From an uncultured Gammaproteobacteria bacterium (GTDB lineage Bacteria; Pseudomonadota; Gammaproteobacteria; SZUA-229): DNA of 37,806 bases. Positions 7,532 through 17,591 of the stretch are shown here, piece by piece (positions within the stretch are counted from its first letter, which is position 1; the number at the start of each line of letters is the position of its first letter). The notes below the pieces were generated by a model that did not search any database, was not told where the DNA came from, and saw only the letters and a list, made by a program, of their open reading frames with translations. The position numbers and the translations under genes were made by a program. The stretch is taken from positions 1-37,806 of the forward strand of contig CAJXZZ010000022.1 of NCBI GenBank assembly GCA_913065105.1, given 5' to 3'.

Positions 7532-8161
7532 ATGGCAAAAAGCAAAAGCAGCAAAGGCTGGTTAAAAGAACATTTCGATGATGAATATGTTCGCCGTTCT
7601 CAACAAGACGGTTATCGTTCACGCGCCATCTATAAACTCATGGAAATCGATGAAAAAGACCGCCTGGTAAAACCCGGTATGACGGTCATCGATCTTGGTG
7701 CTGCCCCTGGCGGCTGGTCTGAATACTGCGTAAAAAAACTGGGAAAGAAAGGTACTATTGTGGCGCTGGACATATTACCGATGGAACCAATTGACGGTGT
7801 CGCCATCGTAGAAGGTGACTTTCGCGAAGATGCAGTTTTTGAAGAATTAATGGCGGTTATGGGTAATGACAAGTCAGACCTTGTAATTTCCGATATGGCC
7901 CCCAATATTAGCGGTATGGGTTCTGTCGATATGCCCAGGGCCTATCACCTGTGTGATCTGGCACTGGATCTGGCTCGGCAGGTATTAAAACCCGGTGGTG
8001 CTCTGTTGGTAAAGTTGTTTCAGGGTGAAGGTTTTGAAGCTTATAACAAAGAGTTGAAATCTAGTTTTTCCAAAGTCGTAATGCGTAAGCCAAAGGCGTC
8101 GCGAGCGCGGAGTCGTGAGATTTATGCGCTAGCCACAGGTTTTCTTGGTAATGGGCATTAA
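7532..8161 (+). CDS. rlmE: 23S rRNA (uridine-2'-O)-methyltransferase RlmE
   Basis: RlmE (RrmJ/FtsJ) methylates the 2'-O of U2552 in the 23S A loop late in 50S assembly, using S-adenosylmethionine. The 209-residue length equals that of E. coli. The SAM motif [12 protein letters not shown] lies at about residues 55-66. The catalytic tetrad K-D-K-E is represented by the Lys of R-A-I-Y-K-L, the Asp of I-S-D-M-A-P, the Lys of L-V-K-L-F-Q-G and the Glu of S-R-E-I-Y. The ATG has no clear Shine-Dalgarno; a repeat arm ends 12 nt upstream. Downstream, ftsH follows after 65 bases, the usual rlmE-ftsH pair. Confidence 0.97.
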   Translation: MAKSKSSKGWLKEHFDDEYVRRSQQDGYRSRAIYKLMEIDEKDRLVKPGMTVIDLGAAPGGWSEYCVKKLGKKGTIVALDILPMEPIDGVAIVEGDFREDAVFEELMAVMGNDKSDLVISDMAPNISGMGSVDMPRAYHLCDLALDLARQVLKPGGALLVKLFQGEGFEAYNKELKSSFSKVVMRKPKASRARSREIYALATGFLGNGH

Positions 8162-8226
8162 AGTGTTGTAAGTTAGAAACATATATTTGTTCGTGTTAAA
8201 TAGCGAATGTTATCTGGAGTGATCAC

Positions 8227-10161
8227 TTGAACGATCTAGCAAAGAATTTAGTTTTATGGGCTGTAATAGCAGTAGTTCTGCTGTCAGTTTTTAGTAATTT
8301 CAGTAAACAGTCAGGCGGTGCGCAAGCGCTACCTTATTCAACTTTTATTGAAATGGTCAAGTCCGGCCAGGTAACGCAGGTTACGATCGAAGGCCGTGAC
8401 ATCAAAGGTAAAACCAATACGGGCAGCGTATTCAATACCTTTACCCCTGAAACCAGTAATACCGCCATGGTCGGTGATCTGCTGGATAATAACGTCGAGA
8501 TTACAGCGGCGCCTCCTGAAGGTCAGTCATTATTGATGACGATCTTTATTTCATGGTTCCCCTTCCTGTTGCTCATCGGTATCTGGATTTTCTTTATGCG
8601 TCAGATGCAAGGTGGCGGTGGTGGCCGTGGTGCGATGTCCTTCGGTAAAAGCAAGGCGCGCATGCTGGGTGAAGATGAAATTAAAGTCACCTTTAAAGAT
8701 GTCGCTGGCGCAGAAGAAGCTAAAGAAGAAGTTTCTGAACTGGTTGATTTTCTGCGAGACCCAAGCAAGTTTCAGAAACTTGGCGGTAAAATCCCTAGTG
8801 GTGTTTTGATGGTGGGTTCACCTGGTACCGGTAAAACGTTGCTGGCAAGAGCGATTGCGGGTGAAGCAAAAGTACCGTTTTTCACCATATCGGGTTCTGA
8901 TTTTGTTGAAATGTTTGTTGGTGTTGGCGCATCACGTGTACGTGATATGTTCGAGACGGCTAAAAAACATGCTCCCTGCATTATCTTTATTGATGAGATC
9001 GATGCGGTTGGCCGTCATCGTGGCGCTGGTGTCGGTGGTGGTCATGATGAGCGCGAGCAGACGCTAAACCAGTTGCTGGTTGAGATGGATGGTTTTGATG
9101 GCAATGAAGGTGTCATCGTTATTGCCGCTACTAACCGCCCGGATGTGCTTGATCCCGCGTTGTTAAGGCCGGGACGTTTTGACCGTCAAGTGGTCGTGCC
9201 ATTACCCGATATTCGCGGTCGCGAACAAATTCTTAAAGTCCATATCCGTAAAGTGCCTGAAGCAGATGATGTCAAACTTGCGATAATTGCTCGTGGTACC
9301 CCTGGATTTTCAGGTGCTGATCTGGCCAATCTGGTGAACGAAGCGGCGTTGTTTGCTGCCCGTGAGAATAGCAAAGCGGTTAACATGTCTCACTTCGAGC
9401 GAGCAAAAGATAAGATCATGATGGGCGCAGAGCGTCGCTCCATGGTGATGTCTGAAAAAGAGAAAAAATTGACTGCTTATCATGAAGCCGGGCACGCGAT
9501 TGTCGGTCGATCAGTGCCTGATCATGATCCGGTTTATAAGGTGAGTATCATTCCGCGTGGTCGTGCCCTGGGTGTAACTATGTTTTTACCTGAGGAAGAT
9601 CGTTATAGCCACAGTAAAAAACATCTGGAAAGTCAGATTTCCAGTCTGTTTGGTGGACGTATCGCCGAAGAACTGATCTATGGTAAAGATAGTGTGACTA
9701 CGGGGGCTTCTAATGATATCGAGCGTGCAACGAGTTTAGCTCGCAGCATGGTCACTAAATGGGGTTTGTCTGAACGTTTGGGTCCACTGTCTTATTCTGA
9801 AGATGAAGGTGAAGTTTTTCTCGGTCGCTCCGTGACGCAGCATAAAAACATGGGTGATGATACGGCGCGCATCATTGATGAAGAAATTCGTGACATGATT
9901 GATCGCAACTATAATCGTGCTGAAATGATATTGAAGGAGAATATTGATATTCTTCATACCATGACCGATGCCTTGATGAAATATGAAACTATCGATGCAA
10001 ATCAGATTGACGCATTGATGGAAGGTAAAGAGGTTCCTGCACCAAAAGACTGGGTTGATCTCGATGATGACGACAGTAGTAATACTTCGTCTGGTCAGGC
10101 AAAGAAAAAAGATACCGGCAAGGACGGTACTATTGGCGGCGCTGCAGGGCAGCATCAATAA
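8227..10161 (+). CDS. ftsH: ATP-dependent zinc metalloprotease FtsH
   Basis: FtsH is a hexameric inner-membrane AAA+ protease that degrades unassembled membrane proteins and regulators such as LpxC. The 644-residue protein has an N-terminal membrane segment (residues about 5-22), a periplasmic domain, a second segment (about 100-118), the AAA domain and the protease domain. Walker A reads G-S-P-G-T-G-K-T (residues 197-204), Walker B F-I-D-E-I-D, and the second region of homology L-L-R-P-G-R-F-D-R. Zinc ligands are His419 and His423 (H-E-A-G-H) and Asp497 (S-N-D-I-E). The start is a TTG at 8227 with GGAG 7 nt upstream. A bidirectional-looking terminator follows. Confidence 0.98.
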   Translation: MNDLAKNLVLWAVIAVVLLSVFSNFSKQSGGAQALPYSTFIEMVKSGQVTQVTIEGRDIKGKTNTGSVFNTFTPETSNTAMVGDLLDNNVEITAAPPEGQSLLMTIFISWFPFLLLIGIWIFFMRQMQGGGGGRGAMSFGKSKARMLGEDEIKVTFKDVAGAEEAKEEVSELVDFLRDPSKFQKLGGKIPSGVLMVGSPGTGKTLLARAIAGEAKVPFFTISGSDFVEMFVGVGASRVRDMFETAKKHAPCIIFIDEIDAVGRHRGAGVGGGHDEREQTLNQLLVEMDGFDGNEGVIVIAATNRPDVLDPALLRPGRFDRQVVVPLPDIRGREQILKVHIRKVPEADDVKLAIIARGTPGFSGADLANLVNEAALFAARENSKAVNMSHFERAKDKIMMGAERRSMVMSEKEKKLTAYHEAGHAIVGRSVPDHDPVYKVSIIPRGRALGVTMFLPEEDRYSHSKKHLESQISSLFGGRIAEELIYGKDSVTTGASNDIERATSLARSMVTKWGLSERLGPLSYSEDEGEVFLGRSVTQHKNMGDDTARIIDEEIRDMIDRNYNRAEMILKENIDILHTMTDALMKYETIDANQIDALMEGKEVPAPKDWVDLDDDDSSNTSSGQAKKKDTGKDGTIGGAAGQHQ

Positions 10162-10187
10162 TAGGGTCGTGAGCAGGTAGAATCTAC

Positions 10188-10213
10188 AAAAAAGGGGCTT
10201 TCGCCCCTTTTTT
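10188..10213 (+). terminator. Intrinsic terminator after ftsH
   Basis: The A-run, GGGGC, loop TTTC, GCCCC and T-run form a symmetric 11-bp stem-loop ending in six T residues, 26 bases after the ftsH stop. Because both flanks are homopolymeric it can work in either direction. It separates rlmE-ftsH from folP. Confidence 0.92.
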
Positions 10214-10257
10214 GTTTCATCTATTTTGTGTGTGAATTTAATATAACCTGAAGTGTT

Positions 10258-11073
10258 ATGCAGCATTTGTTAAAAAAAATTCGTTCTGGCCAATGGGTGG
10301 TGATGGGCATATTGAATGTCACGCCCGACTCATTTTCAGATGGTGGTCGATTCAATCAGTTAGATAATGCCCTAAAGCAGGCTTTGAAAATGCAGCAAGA
10401 GGGCGCTGAAGTTATCGACATCGGAGGTGAGTCAACACGTCCGGGTGCAGTGCCGGTGTCTCCTGATGAAGAGCTGGAGCGGGTTGTGCCCATTATCGAA
10501 AAGATACGTGAATATTCCAATGTTGCCATTTCAATCGATACCAGCAAACCAGAGGTTATGCAGGCGGCGATAGAAGCCGGCGCCAATATGGTGAATGATG
10601 TCAATGCCTTACATGCGGATGGTGCTATAGATGTTTGCGCTAAGTACCAGCTGCCTGTGTGTTTGATGCATAAACAGGGGGCACCTCAGAGTATGCAGAA
10701 TAATCCGCAATATGTGGATGTGGTTGATGAGGTTAAGCGGTATCTAGTCTCGCGTATTGAATATTGTATTGCTGCAGATATAAAGGCAGAGAATATTATT
10801 ATTGATCCTGGCTTTGGTTTTGGAAAAACGCTGGAAAATAACCTATGCTTATTGAAAGAGATTGGTCAGTTCTGCACACTGGACGCCCCGGTTTTGGTTG
10901 GCATCTCCAGAAAAAGCATGTTTGGCCTGCTACTGGATCGGGCCGTAAATGAAAGGCTGGTTGCCAGTACCTCTGCAGCGGTTATTGCCTATCAGAAAGG
11001 CGCGCGATTTTTTCGGGTGCATGATGTGGCAGAAACCTGTGATGCCTTGAAGCTGTGTGAAGCAGTCGTTTAG
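10258..11073 (+). CDS. folP: Dihydropteroate synthase
   Basis: FolP condenses p-aminobenzoate with dihydropterin pyrophosphate in folate synthesis and is the sulfonamide target. The 271-residue TIM barrel shows the pterin-site motifs [14 protein letters not shown] near the N-terminus, the mobile loop 2 region [10 protein letters not shown] at about residues 58-67, [22 protein letters not shown] and G-I-S-R-K-S-M near residue 220. No residue change of note was seen in these motifs. The ATG at 10258 has only a weak GAAG upstream. It follows the ftsH terminator, so it probably starts the folP-glmM transcript; glmM lies 23 bases downstream. Confidence 0.97.
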   Translation: MQHLLKKIRSGQWVVMGILNVTPDSFSDGGRFNQLDNALKQALKMQQEGAEVIDIGGESTRPGAVPVSPDEELERVVPIIEKIREYSNVAISIDTSKPEVMQAAIEAGANMVNDVNALHADGAIDVCAKYQLPVCLMHKQGAPQSMQNNPQYVDVVDEVKRYLVSRIEYCIAADIKAENIIIDPGFGFGKTLENNLCLLKEIGQFCTLDAPVLVGISRKSMFGLLLDRAVNERLVASTSAAVIAYQKGARFFRVHDVAETCDALKLCEAVV

Positions 11074-11096
11074 GATTTATTCGTTTAGGAAGTGAG

Positions 11097-12455
11097 ATGA
11101 CAAAAAAATATTTTGGTACAGACGGTATTCGCGGAAAAGTAGGTACGGGTTTAATGAGCCCTGAAAAAGTGCTCAAACTTGGCTGGGCCGTCGGTCGTGT
11201 ATTGGCATCGCATGACAATGATCATGGTCGAGTTAATCGTGTGGTCATCGGTAAAGATACTCGGATCTCAGGTTACATGTTTGAGTCTGCTCTGGAAGCG
11301 GGTCTGTCCGCCGCCGGCGTCGACATCGAATTGCTCGGCCCAATGCCGACGCCAGGCATCGCTTATCTAACGCGTACCTTGCGTGCTTCGGCGGGTATCG
11401 TTATTAGTGCTTCACATAATCCGTATTACGATAATGGCCTTAAGTTTTTTTCCCCCGATGGCGAAAAGCTGGATGATGATTTAGAGCATGAGATAGAAGC
11501 CATGTTTGAGTCTGAAATGGAAATTGTTGAGTCATCAACGCTGGGTAAGGCGCATCGCGTGGTTGATGCAGTGGGGCGTTACATCGAAGCCTGCAAAGCA
11601 TCTATCCCGATAAGTATTCGATTTAATGGTTTGAAAGTGGTTCTCGATTGCTCGAATGGCGCGACCTACGATATTGCACCGAAGGTGTTTGCCGAGCTGG
11701 GTGCAAAAGTTGTGACCATTGGGGATAAACCAGATGGTCTGAATATCAATCTGGACTGTGGTTCAACGAATCCTGAGCGTTTGATCACCCGGGTTAAAGT
11801 TGAAGGTGCGGATCTGGGTATTGCCTTTGATGGTGACGGTGATCGGGTATTGATGGTGGATCATCAGGGTGAAGTCGTTGATGGTGACGAGCTGTTATAC
11901 ATTATTGCGCGTTCACGTCTTAACGAAGGTGAAAACATCGGTGGTGTGGTTGGCACGCTGATGTCTAATCTAGGGATGGAGTTAGCCGTTAAGGCGCTGG
12001 GTCTGGAGTTTGCGCGCAGTCAGGTTGGCGATCGCTATGTGATGGAAACCCTGAACCAGAATGGCTGGACGATTGGCGGTGAATCATCAGGTCATATAAT
12101 CTGTCTGGATAGAACCACTACCGGTGATGGTATCGTTTCAGCATTACAGGTGCTGGCGTATCTGGCAAAAGAGAAAATCAGTTTGCATGAAGCCAAGTCC
12201 GGTATGAAAAAATTCCCACAGATAATGATCAATGTAGCGCTAAGCGGCAACTCTGATCCGATGCAGTCAGCAGCGGTACAGCAGTCCGTAGCTCAGGCTG
12301 AAGCAAAATTAAATGGTCGTGGCCGAGTATTACTCAGACCATCAGGTACCGAACCATTGATTCGTGTCATGGTGGAAGGTGAAGATGATCTGTTGGTCGT
12401 GCAATTAGCAAATGACATTGCTGCTCAGGTTGAGCAAGCAGCTCAAGCTGCCTGA
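11097..12455 (+). CDS. glmM: Phosphoglucosamine mutase
   Basis: GlmM converts glucosamine-6-phosphate to glucosamine-1-phosphate, feeding UDP-GlcNAc for peptidoglycan and lipopolysaccharide. The 452-residue protein begins [10 protein letters not shown]. The phosphoserine loop I-S-A-S-H-N-P places the active Ser at residue 106, the metal site is D-G-D-G-D-R at about residue 245, the sugar-binding loop is G-E-S-S-G-H, and the phosphate-binding loop near the C-terminus is [12 protein letters not shown]. It lies 23 bases after folP, with AGGA 8-10 nt before the ATG, and is probably co-transcribed with it. A 251-base gap with repeats follows. Confidence 0.97.
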   Translation: MTKKYFGTDGIRGKVGTGLMSPEKVLKLGWAVGRVLASHDNDHGRVNRVVIGKDTRISGYMFESALEAGLSAAGVDIELLGPMPTPGIAYLTRTLRASAGIVISASHNPYYDNGLKFFSPDGEKLDDDLEHEIEAMFESEMEIVESSTLGKAHRVVDAVGRYIEACKASIPISIRFNGLKVVLDCSNGATYDIAPKVFAELGAKVVTIGDKPDGLNINLDCGSTNPERLITRVKVEGADLGIAFDGDGDRVLMVDHQGEVVDGDELLYIIARSRLNEGENIGGVVGTLMSNLGMELAVKALGLEFARSQVGDRYVMETLNQNGWTIGGESSGHIICLDRTTTGDGIVSALQVLAYLAKEKISLHEAKSGMKKFPQIMINVALSGNSDPMQSAAVQQSVAQAEAKLNGRGRVLLRPSGTEPLIRVMVEGEDDLLVVQLANDIAAQVEQAAQAA

Positions 12456-12520
12456 GTAGCTAGTCGTTAGTTTGCAGCTAAAAGCTTCAAATCGACAGCT
12501 GCCCACTGCCCGCTGCTCGG
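12456..12520 (+). repeat. Heptad-type inverted island after glmM
   Basis: Directly after the glmM stop come loose heptads (GTAGCTA, GTCGTTA, GTTTGCA); on the opposite strand the far side reads GAGCAGC, GGGCAGT, GGGCAGC. GCAGCT (12474-12479) pairs perfectly with AGCTGC (12497-12502) around AAAAGCTT. This resembles a diverged inverted heptad element of the GGCAGT type seen at 224 and 7350. Confidence 0.45.
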
Positions 12521-12536
12521 CTAATTTATCTATGGC

Positions 12537-12557
12537 CTAATAAGCATTACTTATTAG
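12537..12557. promoter_or_regulatory. Operator-like palindrome upstream of tpiA
   Basis: CTAATAAG and CTTATTAG form a perfect 8-bp dyad around CATTA. A TATAAA stretch lies at 12578-12583, so the dyad would overlap the -35 region of any promoter there. The -35 match is poor, so the promoter is uncertain. The rest of the 12456-12706 gap shows no gene. Confidence 0.4.
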
Positions 12558-12706
12558 CTAAGCATGTAAGCTATTGATATAAAAATAAATCAGCGTGTCC
12601 CCGTCTTTTCTACCGTATTTACCTGATAAATTCCCTTTATCATCATTGATTTATTGAGTGCTGACAGGTATCCTTCTCACCCTTTAAAACATAGTCGGAG
12701 AATGTA

Positions 12707-13459
12707 ATGCGGCAGGTAATGGTAGCTGGCAACTGGAAAATGAATGGTTCCAGTGAATCAGTCAAAGAATTGATGACCGGTATCCTAGATGGCATGGCCT
12801 CAGTGACAAAAGCTGAAGTTGTGGTTTGTCCTCCTGCAGTATACTTATCTCGCGTTTGTGGAGCGGCTGATGGTTCTGCCATTAAAGTTGGTTCACAAAA
12901 TATCTGCGACCAAGATAAAGGTGCGTTCACCGGTGAAATTTCTGCAGATATGTTAAAAGACGTTGGCTGTGAATATGCCATCATTGGTCACTCTGAGCGT
13001 CGCGCGCTTTATGGTGAAAGTGATGAGCTGGTTGCCAGACGTTTCGCTGCGGCGCGCCGAAATGGTATTAAGCCTATTTTCTGTATCGGTGAAACACTGG
13101 AAGAGCGTGAGTCTGGTGTAACTAACGATGTATGTTCCCGTCAGATCGATGCAGTCATCGCTCTGGAAGGCGTTGAAGCGCTAGCTGATGGCGTTATTGC
13201 TTATGAGCCGGTATGGGCAATAGGAACTGGTAAAGTGGCGACACCCGAGCAAGCTCAGGACGTACATGCCTTTATCCGCGGTAAAATTGCCGATCTAAAT
13301 GCTGACGTTGCTGAAGGTTTACGTATTCTTTACGGTGGTAGTATGAACGCTGGTAATGCAAAAGAGTTGATTGGTCAGCAGGATATAGATGGCGGTTTGA
13401 TTGGCGGTGCATCACTTAAAGCCGAAGATTTTCTGGCAATTTGCCAGGCGGCTGAATAA
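12707..13459 (+). CDS. tpiA: Triosephosphate isomerase
   Basis: TpiA interconverts dihydroxyacetone phosphate and glyceraldehyde-3-phosphate in central carbon metabolism. The 250-residue barrel has all catalytic residues: Lys11 in G-N-W-K-M-N-G, His95 in I-I-G-H-S-E-R-R and Glu167 in Y-E-P-V-W-A-I-G-T-G; the phosphate-binding G-G-S and G-G-A-S loops follow near the C-terminus. GGAG lies 6 nt before the ATG at 12707. secG follows after 59 bases, the usual neighbour in gammaproteobacteria. Confidence 0.98.
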   Translation: MRQVMVAGNWKMNGSSESVKELMTGILDGMASVTKAEVVVCPPAVYLSRVCGAADGSAIKVGSQNICDQDKGAFTGEISADMLKDVGCEYAIIGHSERRALYGESDELVARRFAAARRNGIKPIFCIGETLEERESGVTNDVCSRQIDAVIALEGVEALADGVIAYEPVWAIGTGKVATPEQAQDVHAFIRGKIADLNADVAEGLRILYGGSMNAGNAKELIGQQDIDGGLIGGASLKAEDFLAICQAAE

Positions 13460-13518
13460 TTGCCTGCTGAACAAGCAGGCTTGTTCGGTAAGCGACCTTA
13501 TTAAGAGAGATTAAATTA

Positions 13519-13935
13519 GTGGATATTTTACTTCTTGTATTGCATGTATTTTTATCGCTGGGGATAATCACCCTGGTGTTATTACAAAAAGGTGCAGGTG
13601 CATCAGCCGGTGCTGCTTTTGGTGGCGGCGGCGGTGGCAGTGGCGGTGGCGGTGTATTCGGCGCCGCAGGCTCAGCTAATTTTTTGAGTAAAACAACTGC
13701 ATTTTTTGCTATCGGTTTTTTTGTAAATAGCCTGGTGCTGGCTTACCTGGCGGCAAATCGTGATGTACAGACTGATAGTGTTCTAGACGCACTAAATGCG
13801 CCAATAACCGAATTGAGTGTGCCAGCGGATGCAGCAGATGTTCCGCCGACAGATGTTCCTTCAGCGGTAGAAATAGATTCTTCCTCAGTGACTGATTTAC
13901 CACCGGCGGATGTACCTCCTCCAGCAGGTGAGTAG
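13519..13935 (+). CDS. secG: Protein translocase subunit SecG
   Basis: SecG is the small auxiliary subunit of the SecYEG channel in the inner membrane. The first transmembrane helix covers about residues 1-20, a Gly-rich loop with G-G-G-G-G-S-G-G-G-G follows at about 35-50, then the second helix at about 60-80 (with the preceding N-F-L-S-K-T-T-A conserved motif). The C-terminal 55 residues are an acidic, Pro-rich tail with repeated D-V-P-P; this makes it 138 residues against about 110 in E. coli. The start is GTG at 13519. tRNA-Leu begins only 13 bases after the stop, so the two probably share a transcript. Confidence 0.94.
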   Translation: MDILLLVLHVFLSLGIITLVLLQKGAGASAGAAFGGGGGGSGGGGVFGAAGSANFLSKTTAFFAIGFFVNSLVLAYLAANRDVQTDSVLDALNAPITELSVPADAADVPPTDVPSAVEIDSSSVTDLPPADVPPPAGE

Positions 13936-13948
13936 TTAAAAAGCTATC

Positions 13949-14033
13949 GCCGATGTGGTGAAATTGGTAGACACGCACGCTTGAGGGGCGTGTGGCGCAA
14001 GCTGTGCCGGTTCGACTCCGGCCATCGGCACCA
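13949..14033 (+). tRNA. leuU: tRNA-Leu (anticodon GAG)
   Basis: An 85-nt type II tRNA with encoded CCA. The acceptor GCCGATG pairs with CATCGGC, the anticodon stem CACGC/GCGTG encloses TTGAGGG (anticodon GAG at 13983-13985), a long variable arm follows, and the T arm GCCGG/CCGGC holds TTCGACT. Its place right after secG is the same as leuU in E. coli. No separate promoter was seen, so it is probably processed from the secG transcript. The 133 bases from here to nuoA hold no gene; a weak promoter-like TTGATG (14115) is present. Confidence 0.97.
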
Positions 14034-14166
14034 AATTAAAATATAACGCAGGATGCCAAATAATAAAACCAGAAATAACTGGAGCTGCAGGACGCATTGA
14101 ATGAGATATGCTTATTGATGCATGTCTTTCGTATAGGCATAAGAATAAAACCAAAGGGTCGAGAAA

Positions 14167-14526
14167 ATGCTCGAAAATTATTTGCCAGTATTGATATTTC
14201 TTGTCATTGGCATGATGGTTGGTGTTGGCGCCATGTTCATCGGCGGGTTTGTGCTGGCGCCTTCAAAACCTGATGAAGCTAAAAACTCACCATTCGAATG
14301 TGGTTTTGAGGCATTCGAGGACGCTCGTTTAAAATTTGATGTGCGTTATTATCTGGTCGCCATTCTCTTTATTATCTTCGATCTCGAAATCGCGTTTTTA
14401 TTTCCCTGGGCCATCGTGCTCGATAAAATTGGTCTGTTTGGTATTTTAGCAATGGGCATATTCCTGGGTATTCTGGTGATTGGTTTCATCTACGAGTGGA
14501 AAAAAGGAGCACTGGAATGGGAATAG
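14167..14526 (+). CDS. nuoA: NADH-quinone oxidoreductase subunit A
   Basis: NuoA is a membrane subunit near the quinone-binding junction of complex I. The 119-residue protein has three predicted helices (about residues 5-30, 62-85 and 90-110). The conserved loop [10 protein letters not shown] between helices one and two includes the redox-sensitive Cys, and [18 protein letters not shown] follows, with the acidic residues typical of this subunit. It is the first gene of the nuo operon. The ATG at 14167 follows GGGTCGAG. Its stop overlaps the nuoB start by 10 bases. Confidence 0.96.
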   Translation: MLENYLPVLIFLVIGMMVGVGAMFIGGFVLAPSKPDEAKNSPFECGFEAFEDARLKFDVRYYLVAILFIIFDLEIAFLFPWAIVLDKIGLFGILAMGIFLGILVIGFIYEWKKGALEWE

Positions 14527-15056
14527 AAGGTGTTTTAGAAAAAGGTTTTGTTACCACCTCGGCTGATAAATTAATTAACTGGGCTCGTACCGGTTCCATG
14601 TGGCCAATGACTTTTGGTCTGGCCTGCTGTGCAGTAGAAATGATGCAGGCAGGTGCCTCGCGTTATGACCTTGATCGCTTTGGTATGTTATTTCGTCCAA
14701 GTCCGCGTCAATCTGATGTGATGATTGTTGCCGGCACCTTATGTAACAAAATGGCACCAGCATTACGAAGAGTGTATGACCAGATGGCTGAGCCGCGCTG
14801 GGTTATCTCGATGGGTTCATGTGCTAATGGTGGTGGTTATTATCACTATTCTTATTCTGTCGTGCGTGGCTGTGATCGCATCGTTCCGGTCGATATCTAT
14901 GTGCCCGGCTGCCCACCAACAGCAGAAGCTCTGCTGTATGGTATTTTACAATTACAGAATAAAATTCGCCGCACTAATACTATCGCCAGACAACCTGTCG
15001 AAGGTGATCCTGATTATAAACAGCCCGTGAGATATCGGGATGTGACAATAACATAG
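14517..15056 (+). CDS. nuoB: NADH-quinone oxidoreductase subunit B
   Basis: NuoB carries the terminal [4Fe-4S] cluster N2 that hands electrons to quinone. The four ligand cysteines are visible: the tandem Cys37-Cys38 in L-A-C-C-A-V-E, Cys102 in G-S-C-A-N-G-G and Cys132 in V-P-G-C-P-P. I place the start at ATG 14517 (179 aa) because GGAG lies 7 nt upstream; a GTG at 14496 would add seven residues encoded within nuoA. The gene overlaps the end of nuoA by 10 bases, so the two are translationally coupled. Confidence 0.97.
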   Translation: MGIEGVLEKGFVTTSADKLINWARTGSMWPMTFGLACCAVEMMQAGASRYDLDRFGMLFRPSPRQSDVMIVAGTLCNKMAPALRRVYDQMAEPRWVISMGSCANGGGYYHYSYSVVRGCDRIVPVDIYVPGCPPTAEALLYGILQLQNKIRRTNTIARQPVEGDPDYKQPVRYRDVTIT

Positions 15057-15066
15057 GGTCGCTTGT

Positions 15067-15837
15067 ATGAACGTTCAAGAATTATCACAGGCACTGGCCA
15101 ATACCTTCTCATCACAACTGCAATCAAATGTGGTCGTGCAGAATGATGTATTCGGCGAAGTCACCATCGAAGTTTCACCTAAAGATGCATTATCAGTTTT
15201 TGAAACACTGCGTGATGAAGCCGCACTTAAGTTTGAGCAGTTGATCGATGTCTGCGGCGTGGATTACTCCGAATACGGCAGCGTTGAGTGGGCGACTAAT
15301 GAAGCTTCATCTACCGGGTTTAGCCGTGGCGTAGAACCTGCAACAGGAGCGCGTTTACGTTTCGGTGATGAGCTAGATGTTTCTGCTACGGATAGACCGC
15401 GTTTTGCTGCGGTGTATCACCTGATGTCGGTTACTCATAACCATCGTTTACGTGTCCGGGTTTACTGTGAGAGTGAAGCCGTTCCTGTTGTGCCTTCAGT
15501 TATAGAGTTATGGCCAGCAGCAAACTGGTTTGAACGTGAAGCCTTTGATCTGTTTGGTATCATCTTTGAAGGCCATCCGGATCTGCGTCGTATTCTTACT
15601 GATTACGGTTTTGTTGGTCATCCCTTTAGAAAAGACTTCCCGCTTATCGGTCATGTGGAAATGAAGTATGACGAAGAGCAAAAGCGTGTAATTTATCAAC
15701 CGGTCACTATCGAGCCGCGTGTGCTCGTGCCACGGGTGATCCGTGATGACGGTCGCTTTGATTCTGATGTATCTGTAGACATGTCGGCAGAGACGGCAAC
15801 AGCGGATGCTATGACTTCGGAGAGCAAAGATGCCTGA
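15067..15837 (+). CDS. nuoC: NADH-quinone oxidoreductase subunit C
   Basis: NuoC is a peripheral arm subunit that supports NuoD and NuoB. The family core is clear: [37 protein letters not shown] and R-R-I-L-T-D-Y-G-F[10 protein letters not shown]. Between V-D-Y and Y-H-L there is an extra loop of about 45 residues (G-F-S-R-G-V-E), similar to what I recall for Xanthomonas NuoC, and the C-terminus has an acidic Ser/Thr-rich tail of about 25 residues. Hence 256 residues against about 200 in compact homologues. nuoC and nuoD are separate genes, unlike the E. coli fusion; they overlap by 8 bases. Confidence 0.96.
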   Translation: MNVQELSQALANTFSSQLQSNVVVQNDVFGEVTIEVSPKDALSVFETLRDEAALKFEQLIDVCGVDYSEYGSVEWATNEASSTGFSRGVEPATGARLRFGDELDVSATDRPRFAAVYHLMSVTHNHRLRVRVYCESEAVPVVPSVIELWPAANWFEREAFDLFGIIFEGHPDLRRILTDYGFVGHPFRKDFPLIGHVEMKYDEEQKRVIYQPVTIEPRVLVPRVIRDDGRFDSDVSVDMSAETATADAMTSESKDA

Positions 15838-17083
15838 AATTCGTAACTATACCCTTAACTTTGGACCACAGCATCCGGCAGCTCACGGGGTATTACGCCT
15901 GGTACTGGAGATGGATGGTGAGGTTATCGAACGTGCCGATCCGCATGTTGGTCTGTTGCATCGTGCCACAGAGAAATTAGTTGAATCCAAACCATACAAT
16001 CAAAGCATCGGTTATATGGACCGGCTGGATTACGTTTCCATGATGTGTAACGAACATGGTTATGTCATGGCGATGGAAAACCTGATGAACATCTCAGTGC
16101 CAGAACGTGCGCAATATATCCGCGTCATGTTTGATGAGATAACACGTATCTTGAATCACCTGTTATGGATCGGCGCACATGCACTAGATGTCGGCGCGAT
16201 GACAATGTTCCTATATGCCTTCCGTGAACGTGAAGATCTAATGGACGTTTACGAAGCAGTGTCCGGCGCACGTTTGCATGCAACGTATTATCGCCCCGGT
16301 GGTGTTGCACGTGATCTGCCAGATACTATGCCTAAGTACAAAAAATCTAAATGGCATAGCCAGCGCGAAGTGAATAAATTAAATGAAAATCGTGAGGGTT
16401 CGCTGCTCGATTTTCTGGAAGATTTCACTAATCGTTTTCCAAATTATGTCGATGAGTACGAAACTCTGCTGACCGATAACCGTATCTGGAAACAACGTAC
16501 AGTTGATATTGGTATTGTTTCTCCTGAGCGTGCGATGGCGCTTGGTTTTACCGGACCGATGATCCGTGGTTCTGGCATCGCATGGGATCTGCGTAAGAAA
16601 CAGCCATACGAAGTTTATGATCGCATGGAGTTTGATATTCCGATCGGTACCAATGGTGATTGTTATGATCGTTACCTGGTGCGTATCCAGGAGATGCGTG
16701 AGTCAAATCGTATTATCAAACAATGTATAGAATGGTTACGTGATAACGATGGTCCGGTGATACTGCAAAATTATAAGATCGCGCCACCAAAACGTGAAGA
16801 GATGAAAGCGGACATGGAATCATTGATTCATCATTTTAAATTATTTACCGAAGGTTTCTGTCTGCCAGAAGGCGAAGCATATGCAGCGGTTGAACATCCT
16901 AAAGGTGAGTTTGGCTGTTACCTGGTTTCTGATGGTGCCAACAAACCCTACCGTCTAAAAATACGTGCACCTGGTTTTGTCCATCTGTCTGCGTTAGATG
17001 AAATGGTGCGCGGCCATATGCTGGCTGACGTGGTTGCCATTATCGGTACACAGGATATCGTATTTGGCGAGGTGGATCGATAA
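15830..17083 (+). CDS. nuoD: NADH-quinone oxidoreductase subunit D
   Basis: NuoD, the 49-kDa homologue, shapes the quinone cavity together with NuoB and derives from hydrogenase large subunits. The 417-residue length is typical. Visible motifs include [13 protein letters not shown] near the N-terminus (the loop with the quinone-site His), [12 protein letters not shown]-x-E, G-A[13 protein letters not shown], Y-Y-R-P-G-G-V, and the C-terminal [19 protein letters not shown]. It overlaps nuoC by 8 bases and shares the last base of its stop codon with the nuoE ATG. Confidence 0.98.
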   Translation: MPEIRNYTLNFGPQHPAAHGVLRLVLEMDGEVIERADPHVGLLHRATEKLVESKPYNQSIGYMDRLDYVSMMCNEHGYVMAMENLMNISVPERAQYIRVMFDEITRILNHLLWIGAHALDVGAMTMFLYAFREREDLMDVYEAVSGARLHATYYRPGGVARDLPDTMPKYKKSKWHSQREVNKLNENREGSLLDFLEDFTNRFPNYVDEYETLLTDNRIWKQRTVDIGIVSPERAMALGFTGPMIRGSGIAWDLRKKQPYEVYDRMEFDIPIGTNGDCYDRYLVRIQEMRESNRIIKQCIEWLRDNDGPVILQNYKIAPPKREEMKADMESLIHHFKLFTEGFCLPEGEAYAAVEHPKGEFGCYLVSDGANKPYRLKIRAPGFVHLSALDEMVRGHMLADVVAIIGTQDIVFGEVDR

Positions 17084-17583
17084 TGACTGCTGCGACAGAA
17101 GAAATGACATTATCTGCTCATGCACGAGAAGAGATTGACGAGTTGTCATCGCATTTTCCTGCAGACCAGAAAAAATCAGCATTGTTAGGTGCGCTTAACG
17201 TCGTGCAGCATGAGAACAAAGGTTTCTTGACTGACGAGTTAATGGTCGCGGTTGCTGATTATCTAGGTCTGGCAAAGATCGAAGTCTATGAAGTCGCCAG
17301 TTTCTATTCGATGTATGAATTGAAACCAGTGGCGCGAAACAATGTTGCGATCTGTACCAACATCTGTTGCATGTTGATGGGATCTCAAACCATCGTCGAT
17401 CACGTTGAGAAAAAATTAAATATTAAGATTGGTGAAAGTACTGGCGACGGTCGTATCTATCTTAAAAAAGAAGAAGAATGTCTTGCAGCCTGTGCCGGTG
17501 GGCCAATGATGCAGGTTAATCATGTTTATTATGAAAATCTTACGCCTGAAAAAGTCGATGAGATTTTAGATGGTCTGGAGTAA
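17083..17583 (+). CDS. nuoE: NADH-quinone oxidoreductase subunit E
   Basis: NuoE is the 24-kDa-type thioredoxin-fold subunit that holds [2Fe-2S] cluster N1a in the NADH module. The ligands are seen as C-x4-C in [10 protein letters not shown] and C-L-A-A-C in the C-terminal part, with the usual G-P-M-M-Q-V-N following. The helix bundle at the N-terminus contains [13 protein letters not shown]. At 166 residues it matches the family. The ATG shares a base with the nuoD stop. Confidence 0.97.
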   Translation: MTAATEEMTLSAHAREEIDELSSHFPADQKKSALLGALNVVQHENKGFLTDELMVAVADYLGLAKIEVYEVASFYSMYELKPVARNNVAICTNICCMLMGSQTIVDHVEKKLNIKIGESTGDGRIYLKKEEECLAACAGGPMMQVNHVYYENLTPEKVDEILDGLE

Positions 17584-17591
17584 CGGGTCTT

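Noticed and set aside
8818-8841. FtsH Walker A with Ser in place of the first Pro (G-S-P-G-T-G-K-T)
   Set aside because: Looks unusual beside E. coli, but I recall the same form in Xanthomonas-type FtsH, and the P-loop Lys and Thr are intact.
9736-10266. 176-codon antisense frame over the end of ftsH
   Set aside because: It crosses the strong ftsH terminator and has a composition expected of a shadow frame.
15280-15420. Extra loop in NuoC as a possible inserted domain
   Set aside because: It resembles a loop I recall in NuoC of other gammaproteobacteria, so it is a lineage feature, not a new domain.
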